DNA from: Fen-1077 sp050014355
Lineage (GTDB): Bacteria > Chloroflexota > Dehalococcoidia > Dehalococcoidales > RBG-16-60-22
DNA length: 28,875 nucleotides
Assembly: GCA_050014355.1 (NCBI GenBank)
Contig: JBEKDL010000015.1
Location: 1 to 28,875, forward strand
Direction: 5' to 3'
In this document: piece after piece, positions 1 to 7,503 of the stretch
Numbering within the stretch: position 1 is the stretch's first letter
Layout of the letters: each line of letters opens with the position of its first letter
The notes under the pieces: generated by a model
Databases searched by the model: none
What the model was told of the DNA's origin: nothing
Seen by the model: only the letters and a program-made list of their open reading frames with translations
Program-made: the position numbers and the translations under genes

Positions 1-452
1 GCCCAATGGTGCAGTGATAGCGAGCTCACCGCGAAATCGATGGAACTGTCCGTAAATGGTAGCTGGTGAGCGTCCCCGGCGACAAATTCTACGGAGTATT
101 GCGGCGGTGGCCAGTTGTGCCTGGCGATATTTATCATTTCCTTATTGATATCCAGTCCGATGACCTTAAGCGAGGGACAGCGCCGGCTAATCCCCGCCGC
201 CAGGTAGCCGGGCCCGCAGCCGATGTCCAACAGCAGGCCGGCGGGTTCCGTGCGGCCTAGCACGTTCACCATGATACGGCGTTCCAGCGCGAAGATGGGC
301 CACCGGCTGGTACGGTCGTAAGCCCGCACGGCCGCCGCGTCCTGTGCGCCCTCCCTGTCCGGCTCGCGCGGGATGTTCATCGGCCGGCTCATGTACCAGG
401 CAAGCAGCCCTGCTAAAACGACGACGATTGCCGCTATGATGACCCAGACCAT
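1..452 (-). CDS. Class I SAM-dependent methyltransferase, membrane-anchored, partial (3' end off window)
   Basis: The 150 visible residues begin with one hydrophobic segment (about residues 2-19, Ile/Val/Leu/Ala-rich), followed by a short polar linker and a Rossmann-type methyltransferase domain. The SAM-binding motif I is clear as LLDIGCGPGYLA near residues 73-84. It is followed by an acidic residue ending beta-2 (VIGLDINKEM) and a motif near residues 126-132 (AGDAHQLPF), both typical of Methyltransf_11/25 families. The frame runs off the left edge, so the C-terminal half is unseen. It starts 2 bases after the stop of the UbiA gene and is presumably the last visible gene of that operon. The likely role is methylation of a membrane-embedded prenylated product at the cytoplasmic face. 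The substrate is not shown by the sequence; the operon context is the only guide. Confidence 0.85.
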   Translation of the reverse strand, partial: MVWVIIAAIVVVLAGLLAWYMSRPMNIPREPDREGAQDAAAVRAYDRTSRWPIFALERRIMVNVLGRTEPAGLLLDIGCGPGYLAAGISRRCPSLKVIGLDINKEMINIARHNWPPPQYSVEFVAGDAHQLPFTDSSIDFAVSSLSLHHW

Positions 453-454
453 AA

Positions 455-1354
455 TTATAAAAGACTACCTAACCATTGCCCGAGTACCAGCAATACGGGG
501 TAAGCGACACCGCTGAAGACTACGATTCCCGCCCATTTCCGGAAGTCCTGCTTGAGCAAGACCAGGAAAGAGATGAGAAACGGCCACACTATAAAAGAAA
601 GCGCGGAAAGTGGTACGAGGATGCCGGAGCTGATGAGAAAGACCTGGTAGACATACATAAACAGCAGCCACACCGAGACATACCATTCAAGGGAGATGCC
701 GTATTCCCAGACTTTGTAGGAAATGCTTTTCACGCCCTTCTTGAGGTTAGCTTCAGCGTCCGGCCATTCGTCAATCGCCAGTCCGATGAATGATATTAAA
801 ATGAACGATGGCACGCTGACCACCAACCCCGTCACCCAGGGCGGCGCGCTAGTCGTCGCGAACATCCCCCCGAGTACTGCCAGCGGCCCGCTCGCGGTGC
901 CCAGCGCTATCTCGTGCAGCCAGTTGAACTTGGCTTTCGCGTAGGCGAAGGTCGCCAGCATGCCCAGCACGCCGATAATTATTATCTGCCAACCGACATT
1001 GATGGCCAGGTAAATTAATGGTATGAGCGCCAGGACATACCACGCGATAGCGTTGAAGGCTACCTCTTTAACGCCGACGGTTCCCGCCGCGATAACGCTC
1101 TGGCCGCCGGCATAGTCTTTCTCGGCGCTGCGCTCCTCTGGACTGCCCTTATCCAGCCCCGTCCATGCGTAGTCCAGGAAGCTGTTGAACGAATGCCCCC
1201 CGGCCATAATCAGCACCGTCCCGATAACCCCCAGCCAGGAGTTCAGCGTCATGCCGCCCGCGAGCAGTCCCCCCAGCACCGCCGGGGCGGCGAATAACGG
1301 CAGCGCGAACCAGCGCGGCAGCGTCCACAGGTGCACCTTTATTTTCTTCTTCAT
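455..1354 (-). CDS. UbiA-family prenyltransferase
   Basis: A 299-residue integral membrane protein, the usual UbiA length, with about eight to nine hydrophobic segments. The first Asp-rich motif is NSFLDYAWTGLDKG (N57, D61, D68) and the second is IDEWPDAEANLKKG (D195, D199). Together they hold the Mg2+-diphosphate of the isoprenoid donor in this superfamily. The family transfers a prenyl chain from its diphosphate to an aromatic or lipid acceptor inside the membrane. The acceptor (quinone precursor, tocopherol-like head, chlorin or glycerol phosphate) cannot be decided from sequence. The ATG start has a purine-rich GGGGA site about 8 bases upstream. It lies between a polyprenol/phytol-kinase-like gene (13 bases upstream) and a methyltransferase (2 bases downstream), which suggests activation, transfer and methylation in one route. 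Confidence 0.9.
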   Translation of the reverse strand: MKKKIKVHLWTLPRWFALPLFAAPAVLGGLLAGGMTLNSWLGVIGTVLIMAGGHSFNSFLDYAWTGLDKGSPEERSAEKDYAGGQSVIAAGTVGVKEVAFNAIAWYVLALIPLIYLAINVGWQIIIIGVLGMLATFAYAKAKFNWLHEIALGTASGPLAVLGGMFATTSAPPWVTGLVVSVPSFILISFIGLAIDEWPDAEANLKKGVKSISYKVWEYGISLEWYVSVWLLFMYVYQVFLISSGILVPLSALSFIVWPFLISFLVLLKQDFRKWAGIVVFSGVAYPVLLVLGQWLGSLL

Positions 1355-1367
1355 CTTTTATCCCCTT

Positions 1368-2051
1368 TTATAAATTCCCCGTCAGCGCCATTAGCCCCAG
1401 GATGGTCGCCAGGCTGACCATCGGGATAGCCCAGTTATCATCACCCCACTTTAAAACACCGTATTCGCCGAAGGCCCATTCCGTGAGCGTGGCCAGCGCG
1501 GAAGCGACCGCCCCTATCCAGAACGGCTTAATAAAAACCCATGAAACGCTTAAACAGAGGCATAACATGGCCAGCGAACCCCACAGCCCTTTCACCGGGC
1601 CGTGATAGAACTGCGACCGTACCAGGCCGGTCACGCCATCGCCCCAGGCCATGAAGAGTAGGCTGGCCACCGCCGCGGCGGGCTGCTTCAGCCAGAGCCA
1701 GGCGATGCCGTACACCGGCACCGCGACCATCGGGAACCAGACTTCCGCCATTATTTTGTCGCTGCGGCCGGCGCCCCCCACGCCGCGGATGGCCTCCGGC
1801 CTGATAGTGTGGGCCGTCAGGAGCAGCGCGCTAAAGCATGCGGAAATAATGATGGGCCACCACGGCGAGGCCAGAACGTACGAGGCCAGAAAGGCGAGCC
1901 CGCCGGCGCCGTGCCCTATCTTCCTAGAAATATAGTTAGGCACGCCGCGGTCATAGACAATATTGGAAACCCAGAGACCCACCAGGACAGCCCCGGCGAT
2001 GAGCACCACGAGGGGAAGCTCGGCGGTCATGTTGTTAAAAAAGTGCTGCAT
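1368..2051 (-). CDS. Dolichol/phytol-kinase-like (CTP-dependent polyprenol kinase family) membrane protein
   Basis: From the ATG at 2051 the product is 227 residues with about six to seven transmembrane segments. It shows hallmarks of the SEC59/VTE5 polyprenol kinase family: an N-terminal SRKIGHGAGG motif (compare RKxxH in phytol kinases), the central WGDGVTGLVR motif with a following GLWGSLAM stretch, and a C-terminal DDNWAIP. These correspond to the nucleotide-binding region of CTP-dependent polyprenol kinases, related to CdsA cytidylyltransferases. The open frame extends to a TTG at 2087, but a consensus-like promoter at 2076-2104 puts transcription start near 2069, so the ATG at 2051 (or Met 2030) is preferred. 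As first gene of the operon it may phosphorylate a free isoprenoid alcohol for the UbiA enzyme. A CdsA/CarS-like cytidylyltransferase is the main alternative. Confidence 0.8.
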   Translation of the reverse strand: MQHFFNNMTAELPLVVLIAGAVLVGLWVSNIVYDRGVPNYISRKIGHGAGGLAFLASYVLASPWWPIIISACFSALLLTAHTIRPEAIRGVGGAGRSDKIMAEVWFPMVAVPVYGIAWLWLKQPAAAVASLLFMAWGDGVTGLVRSQFYHGPVKGLWGSLAMLCLCLSVSWVFIKPFWIGAVASALATLTEWAFGEYGVLKWGDDNWAIPMVSLATILGLMALTGNL

Positions 2052-2075
2052 CTTTGCGACGCGTCCGTCACAGCT

Positions 2076-2104
2076 ATCATAAAGCAACAGTCGTTTTCAG
2101 GCAA
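2076..2104 (-). promoter_or_regulatory. Sigma-70-type promoter for the kinase-ubiA-methyltransferase operon
   Basis: On the minus strand there is TTGCCT (2104-2099), a 17-base spacer and TATGAT (2081-2076). Both boxes and the spacing fit the sigma-70 consensus well. The inferred start point near 2069 rules out the TTG at 2087 as a translation start and supports the ATG at 2051. Confidence 0.6.
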
Positions 2105-2361
2105 GTGCCCGGTTCGGTTGTTCACCGGCGGTTTTTTAAATGTCACAGTTTTGTAATTTATTCCGCCCGTTTGTTATAACTTTTCCATCGCCTGACATCT
2201 AGAATTTTAGATGTGTGCGGCGGGAGTGGGTCCAATGGCATTATCAGTCGCTAACGAGAATAGCTCTATCCAGAATTTCAGCTCACGCAGGTCTCTTCAA
2301 ATCTGTTATAGATTCGTTCTGCCGTCAGGAAAACCATACCTTAAGAAGGAGGGAACAGGAC
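2105..2361. other. Intergenic region between the divergent prenyl-lipid operon and glgC
   Basis: No gene is recognisable here, although an open frame enters it from glgC. On the plus strand, 2109-2113 and 2124-2128 form a 5-base-pair CCGGT/ACCGG stem followed by six T (2132-2137), a weak intrinsic-terminator shape. A perfect 7-base dyad, ACATCTA/TAGATGT, lies at 2195-2201 and 2208-2214. A weak promoter-like pair TTGTAA (about 2151) and TATAAC (about 2175) lies between them. Nothing else stands out up to the glgC ribosome site. Confidence 0.45.
2346..2353 (+). promoter_or_regulatory. Ribosome binding site that decides the glgC start
   Basis: AAGGAGGG lies 8 bases before the GTG at 2362. The longer open frame starting at 2215 has no such site, and its extra N-terminus does not resemble GlgC. 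Confidence 0.8.
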
Positions 2362-3615
2362 GTGAATAACACCACGGCCGTAATACTGGCCGGCGGTAAG
2401 GGAGAGAGGATGGGTGTTCTGTGCCAGGCCAGGCCCAAACCGTCTTTACCTTTTGCCGGGAAATACCGAGTAATTGATTTTAGCTTGAGCAACTGTATCT
2501 ATTCCGAGATAAATAATATTGCTGTGCTAACCGATTACCGCCGCGCCCACCTGGCGGACTATATACACCGCTGGCGCTTGATGAACACCAAGCGCGCCAA
2601 TCTCCGCGTCCTGGAACCGAAGAACGGCTCCTACAGCGGCACCGCTGACGCCGTTTACCAGAATCTCGGCTTGATTAATAAAGACAAAACAGACACGGTG
2701 CTCATCCTGGCCGCAGACCATGTTTATAAACTGGATTACCGCGAGATGCTGGCTTTCCACCATAGGGTCAATGCCGATGTCACCGTCGGTGTCGTGCCGG
2801 TGCCGCCGGCGCAGGCTGCACGCTTCGGCACGGTCAGTGTCAGCGCCGATAATAGAATAAGCGATTTCTACGAAAAGTCTCTGGCATCGTTGAGCAATCT
2901 CGCTTCCATGGGCATTTATATCTTCAACCGTAAAATCCTCGGGGAACGCTTGATGGAGGATGCTGCCAGGCCGGGCTCACCGCACGATTTCGGCTACTCC
3001 ATAATCCCCGAAGCGGTAAAAAAACACCGGGTCTTCGCTTATGTGTTCGCCGGATACTGGCGGGATATCGGTACCATTGATACGTATTATCAGACCAATC
3101 TGGAGCTTGTCCGTGCCCGGCCCCGTTTCAGCCTTGACGGTGCCTCTCCGGTCTTGACCCGGGAACACCTTTACGAGCCGCCATGTATCGGCAGCCAGGC
3201 TGGTATTATGAATAGCCTGGTCAGTCCGGGCTGTGTCATCCGGGGACGCGTGGAGAACTCGGTGCTCTCGCCCCGGGTGTGGGTGGACGAGGGCGCGGTG
3301 GTCCGGGATTCCATCATCATGGGGAATACCTTCATCGGCCGTGATAGCATCGTTGACGGCTGCATACTGGACGAATGGGTGAAAGTAGGCGTTCATTCCT
3401 ACGTCGGCCTTGGCCACATTCCGAACGCCGTAGATGAAAACATCACGGTGCTGGGACAGGGAGTCACTATCCCGCCTGATACTATCGTGGAACGCAAGAG
3501 AAAATCGATACCGGAGCGCTCCCCTGCCGGTACCGTGATGACCGTCGTGGCTTTCTCCGGGGGTCTGACACCGGGTGTAAGCACAGACACATCAACTATC
3601 AAAGTAGTGAGTTAA
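2362..3615 (+). CDS. glgC: Glucose-1-phosphate adenylyltransferase (ADP-glucose pyrophosphorylase)
   Basis: It makes ADP-glucose from ATP and glucose 1-phosphate for glycogen synthesis. The 417-residue product matches the usual GlgC length. The nucleotidyltransferase signature is ILAGGKGERMG near residues 8-18. It is followed by RPKPSLPFAGKYRVIDFSLSN, the substrate motif GTADAVYQN, the metal-site ADHVYKLDY, the sugar-site GIYIFNRK, and GYWRDIGTIDTYYQTNLEL. The last third is a left-handed beta-helix with hexapeptide repeats (VSPGCVIRG, VWVDEGAVV, TFIGRDSIV). The GTG start is set by the strong Shine-Dalgarno site at 2346-2353; a longer frame back to 2215 is not used. No glycogen synthase or branching enzyme is in view. 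A GlgD-type regulatory subunit is possible but less likely, since the catalytic motifs are intact. Confidence 0.9.
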   Translation: MNNTTAVILAGGKGERMGVLCQARPKPSLPFAGKYRVIDFSLSNCIYSEINNIAVLTDYRRAHLADYIHRWRLMNTKRANLRVLEPKNGSYSGTADAVYQNLGLINKDKTDTVLILAADHVYKLDYREMLAFHHRVNADVTVGVVPVPPAQAARFGTVSVSADNRISDFYEKSLASLSNLASMGIYIFNRKILGERLMEDAARPGSPHDFGYSIIPEAVKKHRVFAYVFAGYWRDIGTIDTYYQTNLELVRARPRFSLDGASPVLTREHLYEPPCIGSQAGIMNSLVSPGCVIRGRVENSVLSPRVWVDEGAVVRDSIIMGNTFIGRDSIVDGCILDEWVKVGVHSYVGLGHIPNAVDENITVLGQGVTIPPDTIVERKRKSIPERSPAGTVMTVVAFSGGLTPGVSTDTSTIKVVS

Positions 3616-3746
3616 ATAATCAACCCGTTGCAGGAAGCGGATTAAGCAACTGCTGCAGCAGGAAAAGAGAAACTCACAATTAAAAGACGAGACCACGTTA
3701 TCGCTGGTTTGACCAGGGTTGAAAATTTAAAGGGAGGTAACTGACA

Positions 3747-4049
3747 ATGGTTGAAACGCTAAAACAAGGGACGAATATGATGCTGACCGATGTACCCGAG
3801 GAGTTCATCTTCAGGTGCCAGAATGGCCATACGATGCGCAACATGCGCGAGCTTGCCGGAGAGCTCAAGACTATGTCCGAAGAAACTTACTCTTTCCACG
3901 CCAATCCCGAAAAGAACGACTTCGCTACCTGGGTTAGAGATATCATCAAAGATGAGTGGCTGGCCATGAATTTACAGAAAGCGAAGAACCGGGGGCAGGC
4001 AGCCAGGACGGTGGCCGACAGGATAAATACGCTCTCTAAAAGAAAGTGA
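3747..4049 (+). CDS. DUF5752-like small protein
   Basis: A 100-residue soluble protein with a strong ribosome site (AGGGAGGT) before its ATG. The core runs EEFIFRCQNGHTMRNMRELAGEL, then a SEETYSFHAN stretch, then NDFATWVRDIIKDEWLAMNL. The pattern of a short beta segment, a helix, a 'FH..(K)NDFA.W' motif and an 'LA' helix is what I recall for DUF5752 proteins, which have no established function. They often accompany carbohydrate-active or stress genes. Here it follows glgC at 131 bases and may be co-transcribed. C23 and H27 (CQNGH) are the only obvious metal-type residues. Function is unknown; the family assignment is from memory of the motif. Confidence 0.65.
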   Translation: MVETLKQGTNMMLTDVPEEFIFRCQNGHTMRNMRELAGELKTMSEETYSFHANPEKNDFATWVRDIIKDEWLAMNLQKAKNRGQAARTVADRINTLSKRK

Positions 4050-4176
4050 CGGCGTTACCAGGTACTGAAAATGGACACTCGTATGGCCGCATTTAACATC
4101 GTATATCCGGGCGCCGGCAGCGAGCTTTTCCACTGTAAAAAGTGCCGCGGTTAAACCCGGTTTTATAGATGAGCCG

Positions 4177-4953
4177 TTATATCAGGCCGCTTCCCAGGGC
4201 CAGGCCGATGCCCAGCAGCATCACGGCTACCATGACCTGTATTACCCGCATGGTGACTTTCTTCAGCCAGAAGTTGCCCAGCAATGCTCCCGCGAAGCCG
4301 GCGGCGGTCGTTACCGCGAGGAGAACAGCATTTCTCTCTGCGCTGACCAGGGAAAAGCTGGTGAAGTAGACCGCCAGGCGCGTTATATCCACCATGACCG
4401 CGATAACCGTGTTGGTGGCGATATAGCTTTCTTTTCCCAGCCCGCTTTTTATCAGAAAGGCGCTGCGCATGGGGCCCTGCTGACCGGAAAAACCTCCGAA
4501 GAAGCCGCTTAAAAGCCCCCCGAGCGGGAGGTATTTCCGGCTGAACGAGATTTTTTGCAGCTGCGGCAGCACCTCCCACAGCGCGAAGAAAATAATTATC
4601 ACCGCCACGGTAAGCTTTACCGGGGTTACGGTAAAAGTGTTCCCCAGGAGCTGGTAGCTGAAGAGCTGTTTCAGGACGGTCACGCGCGTCAGCAGTTGCG
4701 CCCCGGCGAAAGACGCAGCCACCGCGACAAGTCCGAAACGGAGTATGATTCCTCTATCGGCATGCTTGGCCACCAGCGTTAACCTGAAAAGGTGATTGAG
4801 CAAATGCACCAGCGCCGTGAGCGCTATGGCGATGTTCACGGGAAAGAAAATGGCGACCGCGGGCAGCAGGATGGTCCCCAGTCCGAAGCCGGAGTAAAAA
4901 GCCAGAAGCGAGGCCACCAGCGCCACGGTCGGTATAATAACGTATTCCAGCAA
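4177..4953 (-). CDS. TauE/SafE family sulfite exporter-like permease
   Basis: A 258-residue membrane protein with about eight transmembrane segments arranged as two repeats. The first repeat holds SLLAFYSGFGLGTILLPAVA and the second GGLLSGFFGGFSGQQGPMRS; this paired Gly-rich motif is diagnostic of TauE/SafE (DUF81). The family is linked to export of sulfite, organosulfur or other anions; the substrate here is unknown. A longer frame reaches an ATG at 5082. However, the TTG at 4953 has a near-perfect Shine-Dalgarno site (GGGGAGGAG, 4960-4968) with 6-base spacing. Starting there removes a 43-residue non-membrane extension overlapping the operator-like region. It is divergent from the repeat protein at 5183 and convergent with the DUF5752 gene. 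Confidence 0.88.
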   Translation of the reverse strand: MLEYVIIPTVALVASLLAFYSGFGLGTILLPAVAIFFPVNIAIALTALVHLLNHLFRLTLVAKHADRGIILRFGLVAVAASFAGAQLLTRVTVLKQLFSYQLLGNTFTVTPVKLTVAVIIIFFALWEVLPQLQKISFSRKYLPLGGLLSGFFGGFSGQQGPMRSAFLIKSGLGKESYIATNTVIAVMVDITRLAVYFTSFSLVSAERNAVLLAVTTAAGFAGALLGNFWLKKVTMRVIQVMVAVMLLGIGLALGSGLI

Positions 4954-4959
4954 ATGTAT

Positions 4960-4968
4960 CTCCTCCCC
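4960..4968 (-). promoter_or_regulatory. Ribosome binding site fixing a TTG start for the TauE/SafE gene
   Basis: GGGGAGGAG on the minus strand lies 6 bases before the TTG at 4953-4951. No comparable site precedes the upstream in-frame ATG at 5082. Confidence 0.75.
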
Positions 4969-5027
4969 GGGCGGATTAAATGCCGGACCAAACGTCAGAG
5001 TTACTTTTTCGTTTAAAATATAGCAAG

Positions 5028-5072
5028 TCGCCCATGAAATAGTTATATCCTGGGCGATAAAATAGTTACATC
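5028..5072. promoter_or_regulatory. Candidate operator: dyad plus direct repeat in the divergent tauE/repeat-protein intergenic region
   Basis: A perfect 7-base inverted repeat TCGCCCA (5028-5034) / TGGGCGA (5051-5057) is separated by 16 bases. Overlapping it is a 13-base direct repeat, AAATAGTTATATC (5037-5049) and AAATAGTTACATC (5060-5072), with one mismatch and a 23-base start-to-start distance, about two helical turns. Just beyond it on the minus strand is a TATATT -10-like box. The layout suggests a regulator binding site controlling the permease, possibly both genes. Confidence 0.45.
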
Positions 5073-5119
5073 GTTGTGACATTTAAGCTGGGACGCTCTA
5101 CACTAAGGCCGCCGTACCG

Positions 5120-5128
5120 TGCTATAAT
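5120..5128 (+). promoter_or_regulatory. Extended -10 promoter of the zinc-ribbon repeat protein
   Basis: TGCTATAAT is a perfect extended -10 element (TGn-TATAAT). No good -35 box lies 16-18 bases upstream, as is usual for extended -10 promoters. Transcription would begin near 5135. Confidence 0.6.
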
Positions 5129-5145
5129 CTTAGTTAGAAATAAAC

Positions 5146-5164
5146 TTGTAGAGCTTTTCTACAA
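5146..5164 (+). promoter_or_regulatory. Leader hairpin before the repeat-protein ribosome site
   Basis: TTGTAGA (5146-5152) and TCTACAA (5158-5164) form a perfect 7-base-pair stem with a 5-base loop. It lies in the 5' untranslated region and ends 7 bases before the AAGGTG Shine-Dalgarno site. It could modulate initiation or protect the transcript end. Confidence 0.4.
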
Positions 5165-5182
5165 AGATATAAGGTGAACTCG

Positions 5183-7444
5183 ATGAGAAACATTCGCACG
5201 TGTCCCAATTGCGGGCGTCCGGTTTTCGGCACCCGGTGTAAATACTGCAACTATATCATCACGGGCGATAAGCCCGTTAAAAAAGAGCCGCCTGTTGCGC
5301 CCGCCCCGCAGCCTGCAGCACCTGCCCCGCAACCCGTCGCGGCCCCGGAACAGGCTGTCTCGCTTCCGGAACAGACAACTGCTGCTCCAGAACAGACAAC
5401 CGCGGCTCCAGAACAGACCGCCCAGCTTCCGGTACAGACAGCCCCGGAAATCGTAAGTCAACCCGTGCCTGAAACGCCTGTCAGGCCGAACATGATGGTG
5501 GTGATGGATGCCCAGCAAAGGGCGCGGCGCATTATTCACACGGCGGAACAGAGCGCCCGCGACTTGCTCGCCAGGGCCAGAAATGAAGCCGATACTAAAT
5601 CGGCCGGGATTATCGCGGATGCCCAGCGTAAGGCGTCTGAAATGCTGGCCGATGCCGAGCATGCTGCGTCAACAATCGGTGACAAAGCGCAGGCCGAAGC
5701 CAATGCCGGGGCAAAGGCGATTTTGGCGGATGCCCGGGAGACAGCGGAGCAGACCACACGCGAGGCGGAGCAGGCTGCCTCCGAAATGTCTGACAAAGTT
5801 AATTCGGAATCTGAAAAAAGGTCCGCCGCCATTATCGCGGAAGCCCAGACAAAAGCAAACCAGCTCGTGCGGGAAGCGCAGCAGACTGCCCGCGAGATGA
5901 TTTCCCGGGAAACCATCAGGCGGGAAGCCGAGGCGGAGTCTATCCGTATCGTCGATGATGCCCGTCAAAAAGCTGAACAGCTTACGCGCGAGGCTGAACG
6001 TTCGGCCGCGGAATTCGTGGACAGGACTACCGCCGAAACCGAAGCCCAATCGAACGCTCTTATCGCCGACGCCCAGCGAAAGGGAGAGCGTATCCTCCAG
6101 GAAGCGAAAACAACCGCCTTGGAAATGACCCGCAAAGCCAATACGGACGCCGAGAACAAATCGAACGCGCTGGTCAGCGATGCCCGGCAAAGGGCAAACA
6201 AGATTTTACAGGATGCAAAACAGACGATTAAGGAACTGATAGCTAAAGAAAAGATTGTCCGGGATGCGAAGACCGAAACCGCCAGGATAATCGCCAACGC
6301 GAAGCAGAAGGCCGACCATATCATACAGGAGACGGAGCAGGGCATTCCGGAACTGATTAAAAAAGCCCAGGCTGAAGCCGATAAACAGGCGGCCGCCATT
6401 ATCGCGGAAAACCAGGAAAAAGCGGCCCAGATATTGCGCGAAGCGGAAAGTTCCGCGGCGGAACTGGCTGCGAAAACGCAGGCCGACGCCGACGCCAAAG
6501 CGGCATCGATTATCAGCGATGCCCGGGAAGAGGCCGTTTACGCCCTGCTGGAAGCGAACCAGGCGGCCGCTCAGACCGATGAAAAAGCCGCCATGGTGAT
6601 TACCGATGCCCGGCAGGAAGCCGCCGAAATCGTGAGGAACGCCGAGATGGCGAGCGCCGAAGCTGAAACAAGAGCCGCCGCGAGCCTCACCGATGCTGAA
6701 AAAAAAGCGTCTGAAATTATTGCCGGGGCGGAAAGGGCGGCGGTGGAACTGGCCGACCGCGCCAAGGCTACGGCCGACGCCGATTCCGCGGCTATTATCG
6801 CTGAAGCCGAGAAAAAAGCCTCCCAGATTCTCCAGGACACCAGACAGGCTGTTAAGGTACTGGCCGCTAAAACTAAGGCCGAAACCAGCACGAAAACGTC
6901 CGCCATGGTAGCTGATGCCAAACAGAAAGCGGCCCAGATTTTGCTCGAGGCAAAACAGACCGCCAGGGAGTTAGTGTCTAAAGAAGCAGTCTTGAAAGAA
7001 GCCCAGGCTGAAGCCGAGAGGGTTACCGCCGAGGCCAGGCAAAAAGCGGAACATCTCCTGCAGGAAACGGAACAGGCCGTCGCGGAATCGACGGAAAAAG
7101 CTAATTCCGAAGCCAAACTGAAATCGGCAAACATCGTGAATCAGTCTCTGGAAATCGCGGGTAGAATGATGAGCCTGGTCAAAGGTGAAGGAAAAAGCGG
7201 CTCCGGACAGAAGCGCGGCGGCCCCCGCGCCGGTTCAAAAGCTGACATCAACCGCAACTACCAGGAGATGATTAAATTCGTGATCGAAGACTACCGCGCC
7301 GGCACCCTGAAAATGGACGATAACAAGGAGCTCATCGAAAAAGTGAAGTCCTTAAAGAAAGATGATGATTGGGAATCCCTGCCTTCCGATGTCAAAGCCC
7401 TGGCGCTGATTAATATGCTGAAACACAAAGTCCCGGACGCCTAA
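5183..7444 (+). CDS. Zinc-ribbon protein with long Ala/Glu-rich helical repeat domain, function unknown
   Basis: The 753-residue soluble protein has four parts. An N-terminal zinc ribbon CPNCGRPVFGTRCKYC (CxxC-x8-CxxC) spans about residues 8-22. A Pro/Gln/Ala-rich linker with PEQTTAA tandem copies spans about 30-105. A charged helical domain follows, whose residues 143-650 are exactly fourteen repeats of 37, 37, 39, 37, 37, 39, 37, 37, 29, 29, 37, 37, 39 and 37 residues, with a partial fifteenth. After a Gly/Arg/Lys linker comes a compact C-terminal domain (about 690-753). Each repeat starts like IIADAQRKAS and carries 11-residue spacing of small/hydrophobic residues, so a long coiled coil is expected. 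The ATG at 5183 has AAGGTG 6 bases upstream, so the GTG at 5174 is part of that site. No signal peptide or membrane segment is seen. I recognise no named family; a cytoplasmic scaffold or spacer is an inference. Confidence 0.85.
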   Translation: MRNIRTCPNCGRPVFGTRCKYCNYIITGDKPVKKEPPVAPAPQPAAPAPQPVAAPEQAVSLPEQTTAAPEQTTAAPEQTAQLPVQTAPEIVSQPVPETPVRPNMMVVMDAQQRARRIIHTAEQSARDLLARARNEADTKSAGIIADAQRKASEMLADAEHAASTIGDKAQAEANAGAKAILADARETAEQTTREAEQAASEMSDKVNSESEKRSAAIIAEAQTKANQLVREAQQTAREMISRETIRREAEAESIRIVDDARQKAEQLTREAERSAAEFVDRTTAETEAQSNALIADAQRKGERILQEAKTTALEMTRKANTDAENKSNALVSDARQRANKILQDAKQTIKELIAKEKIVRDAKTETARIIANAKQKADHIIQETEQGIPELIKKAQAEADKQAAAIIAENQEKAAQILREAESSAAELAAKTQADADAKAASIISDAREEAVYALLEANQAAAQTDEKAAMVITDARQEAAEIVRNAEMASAEAETRAAASLTDAEKKASEIIAGAERAAVELADRAKATADADSAAIIAEAEKKASQILQDTRQAVKVLAAKTKAETSTKTSAMVADAKQKAAQILLEAKQTARELVSKEAVLKEAQAEAERVTAEARQKAEHLLQETEQAVAESTEKANSEAKLKSANIVNQSLEIAGRMMSLVKGEGKSGSGQKRGGPRAGSKADINRNYQEMIKFVIEDYRAGTLKMDDNKELIEKVKSLKKDDDWESLPSDVKALALINMLKHKVPDA
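5609..7132 (+). repeat. Coding tandem repeat array, 14 units of 111, 117 or 87 bp
   Basis: Unit lengths in residues add to 508, exactly the span. The 39-residue units (third, sixth and thirteenth) share a distinctive second half with a charged stretch such as SRETIRREAEAE, AKEKIVRDAKTE and SKEAVLKEAQAE. This gives a higher-order period of three units (37+37+39 = 113 residues), disturbed by two adjacent 29-residue units (ninth and tenth) that each lack 8 residues. Copies are diverged, so the array is old and under selection for helix pattern rather than identity. Confidence 0.85.
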
Positions 7445-7503
7445 TCTGCCGTAAGGGATTGTGTATGCCATTAGCCACTCAATCACCGCACCTTGCACCA
7501 AAA

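Noticed and set aside
3650..3661. Perfect 12-bp palindrome CTGCTGCAGCAG after glgC
   Set aside because: Too short and simple, not followed by a T run, and no promoter overlaps it.
4071..4154. 27-codon plus-strand frame ending in CKKCRG between the DUF5752 gene and the permease
   Set aside because: No ribosome site and only one CxxC; likely chance.
5371..5420. Short tandem repeat in DNA encoding PEQTTAA
   Set aside because: It is a low-complexity linker inside the repeat-protein gene, not a CRISPR or independent repeat.
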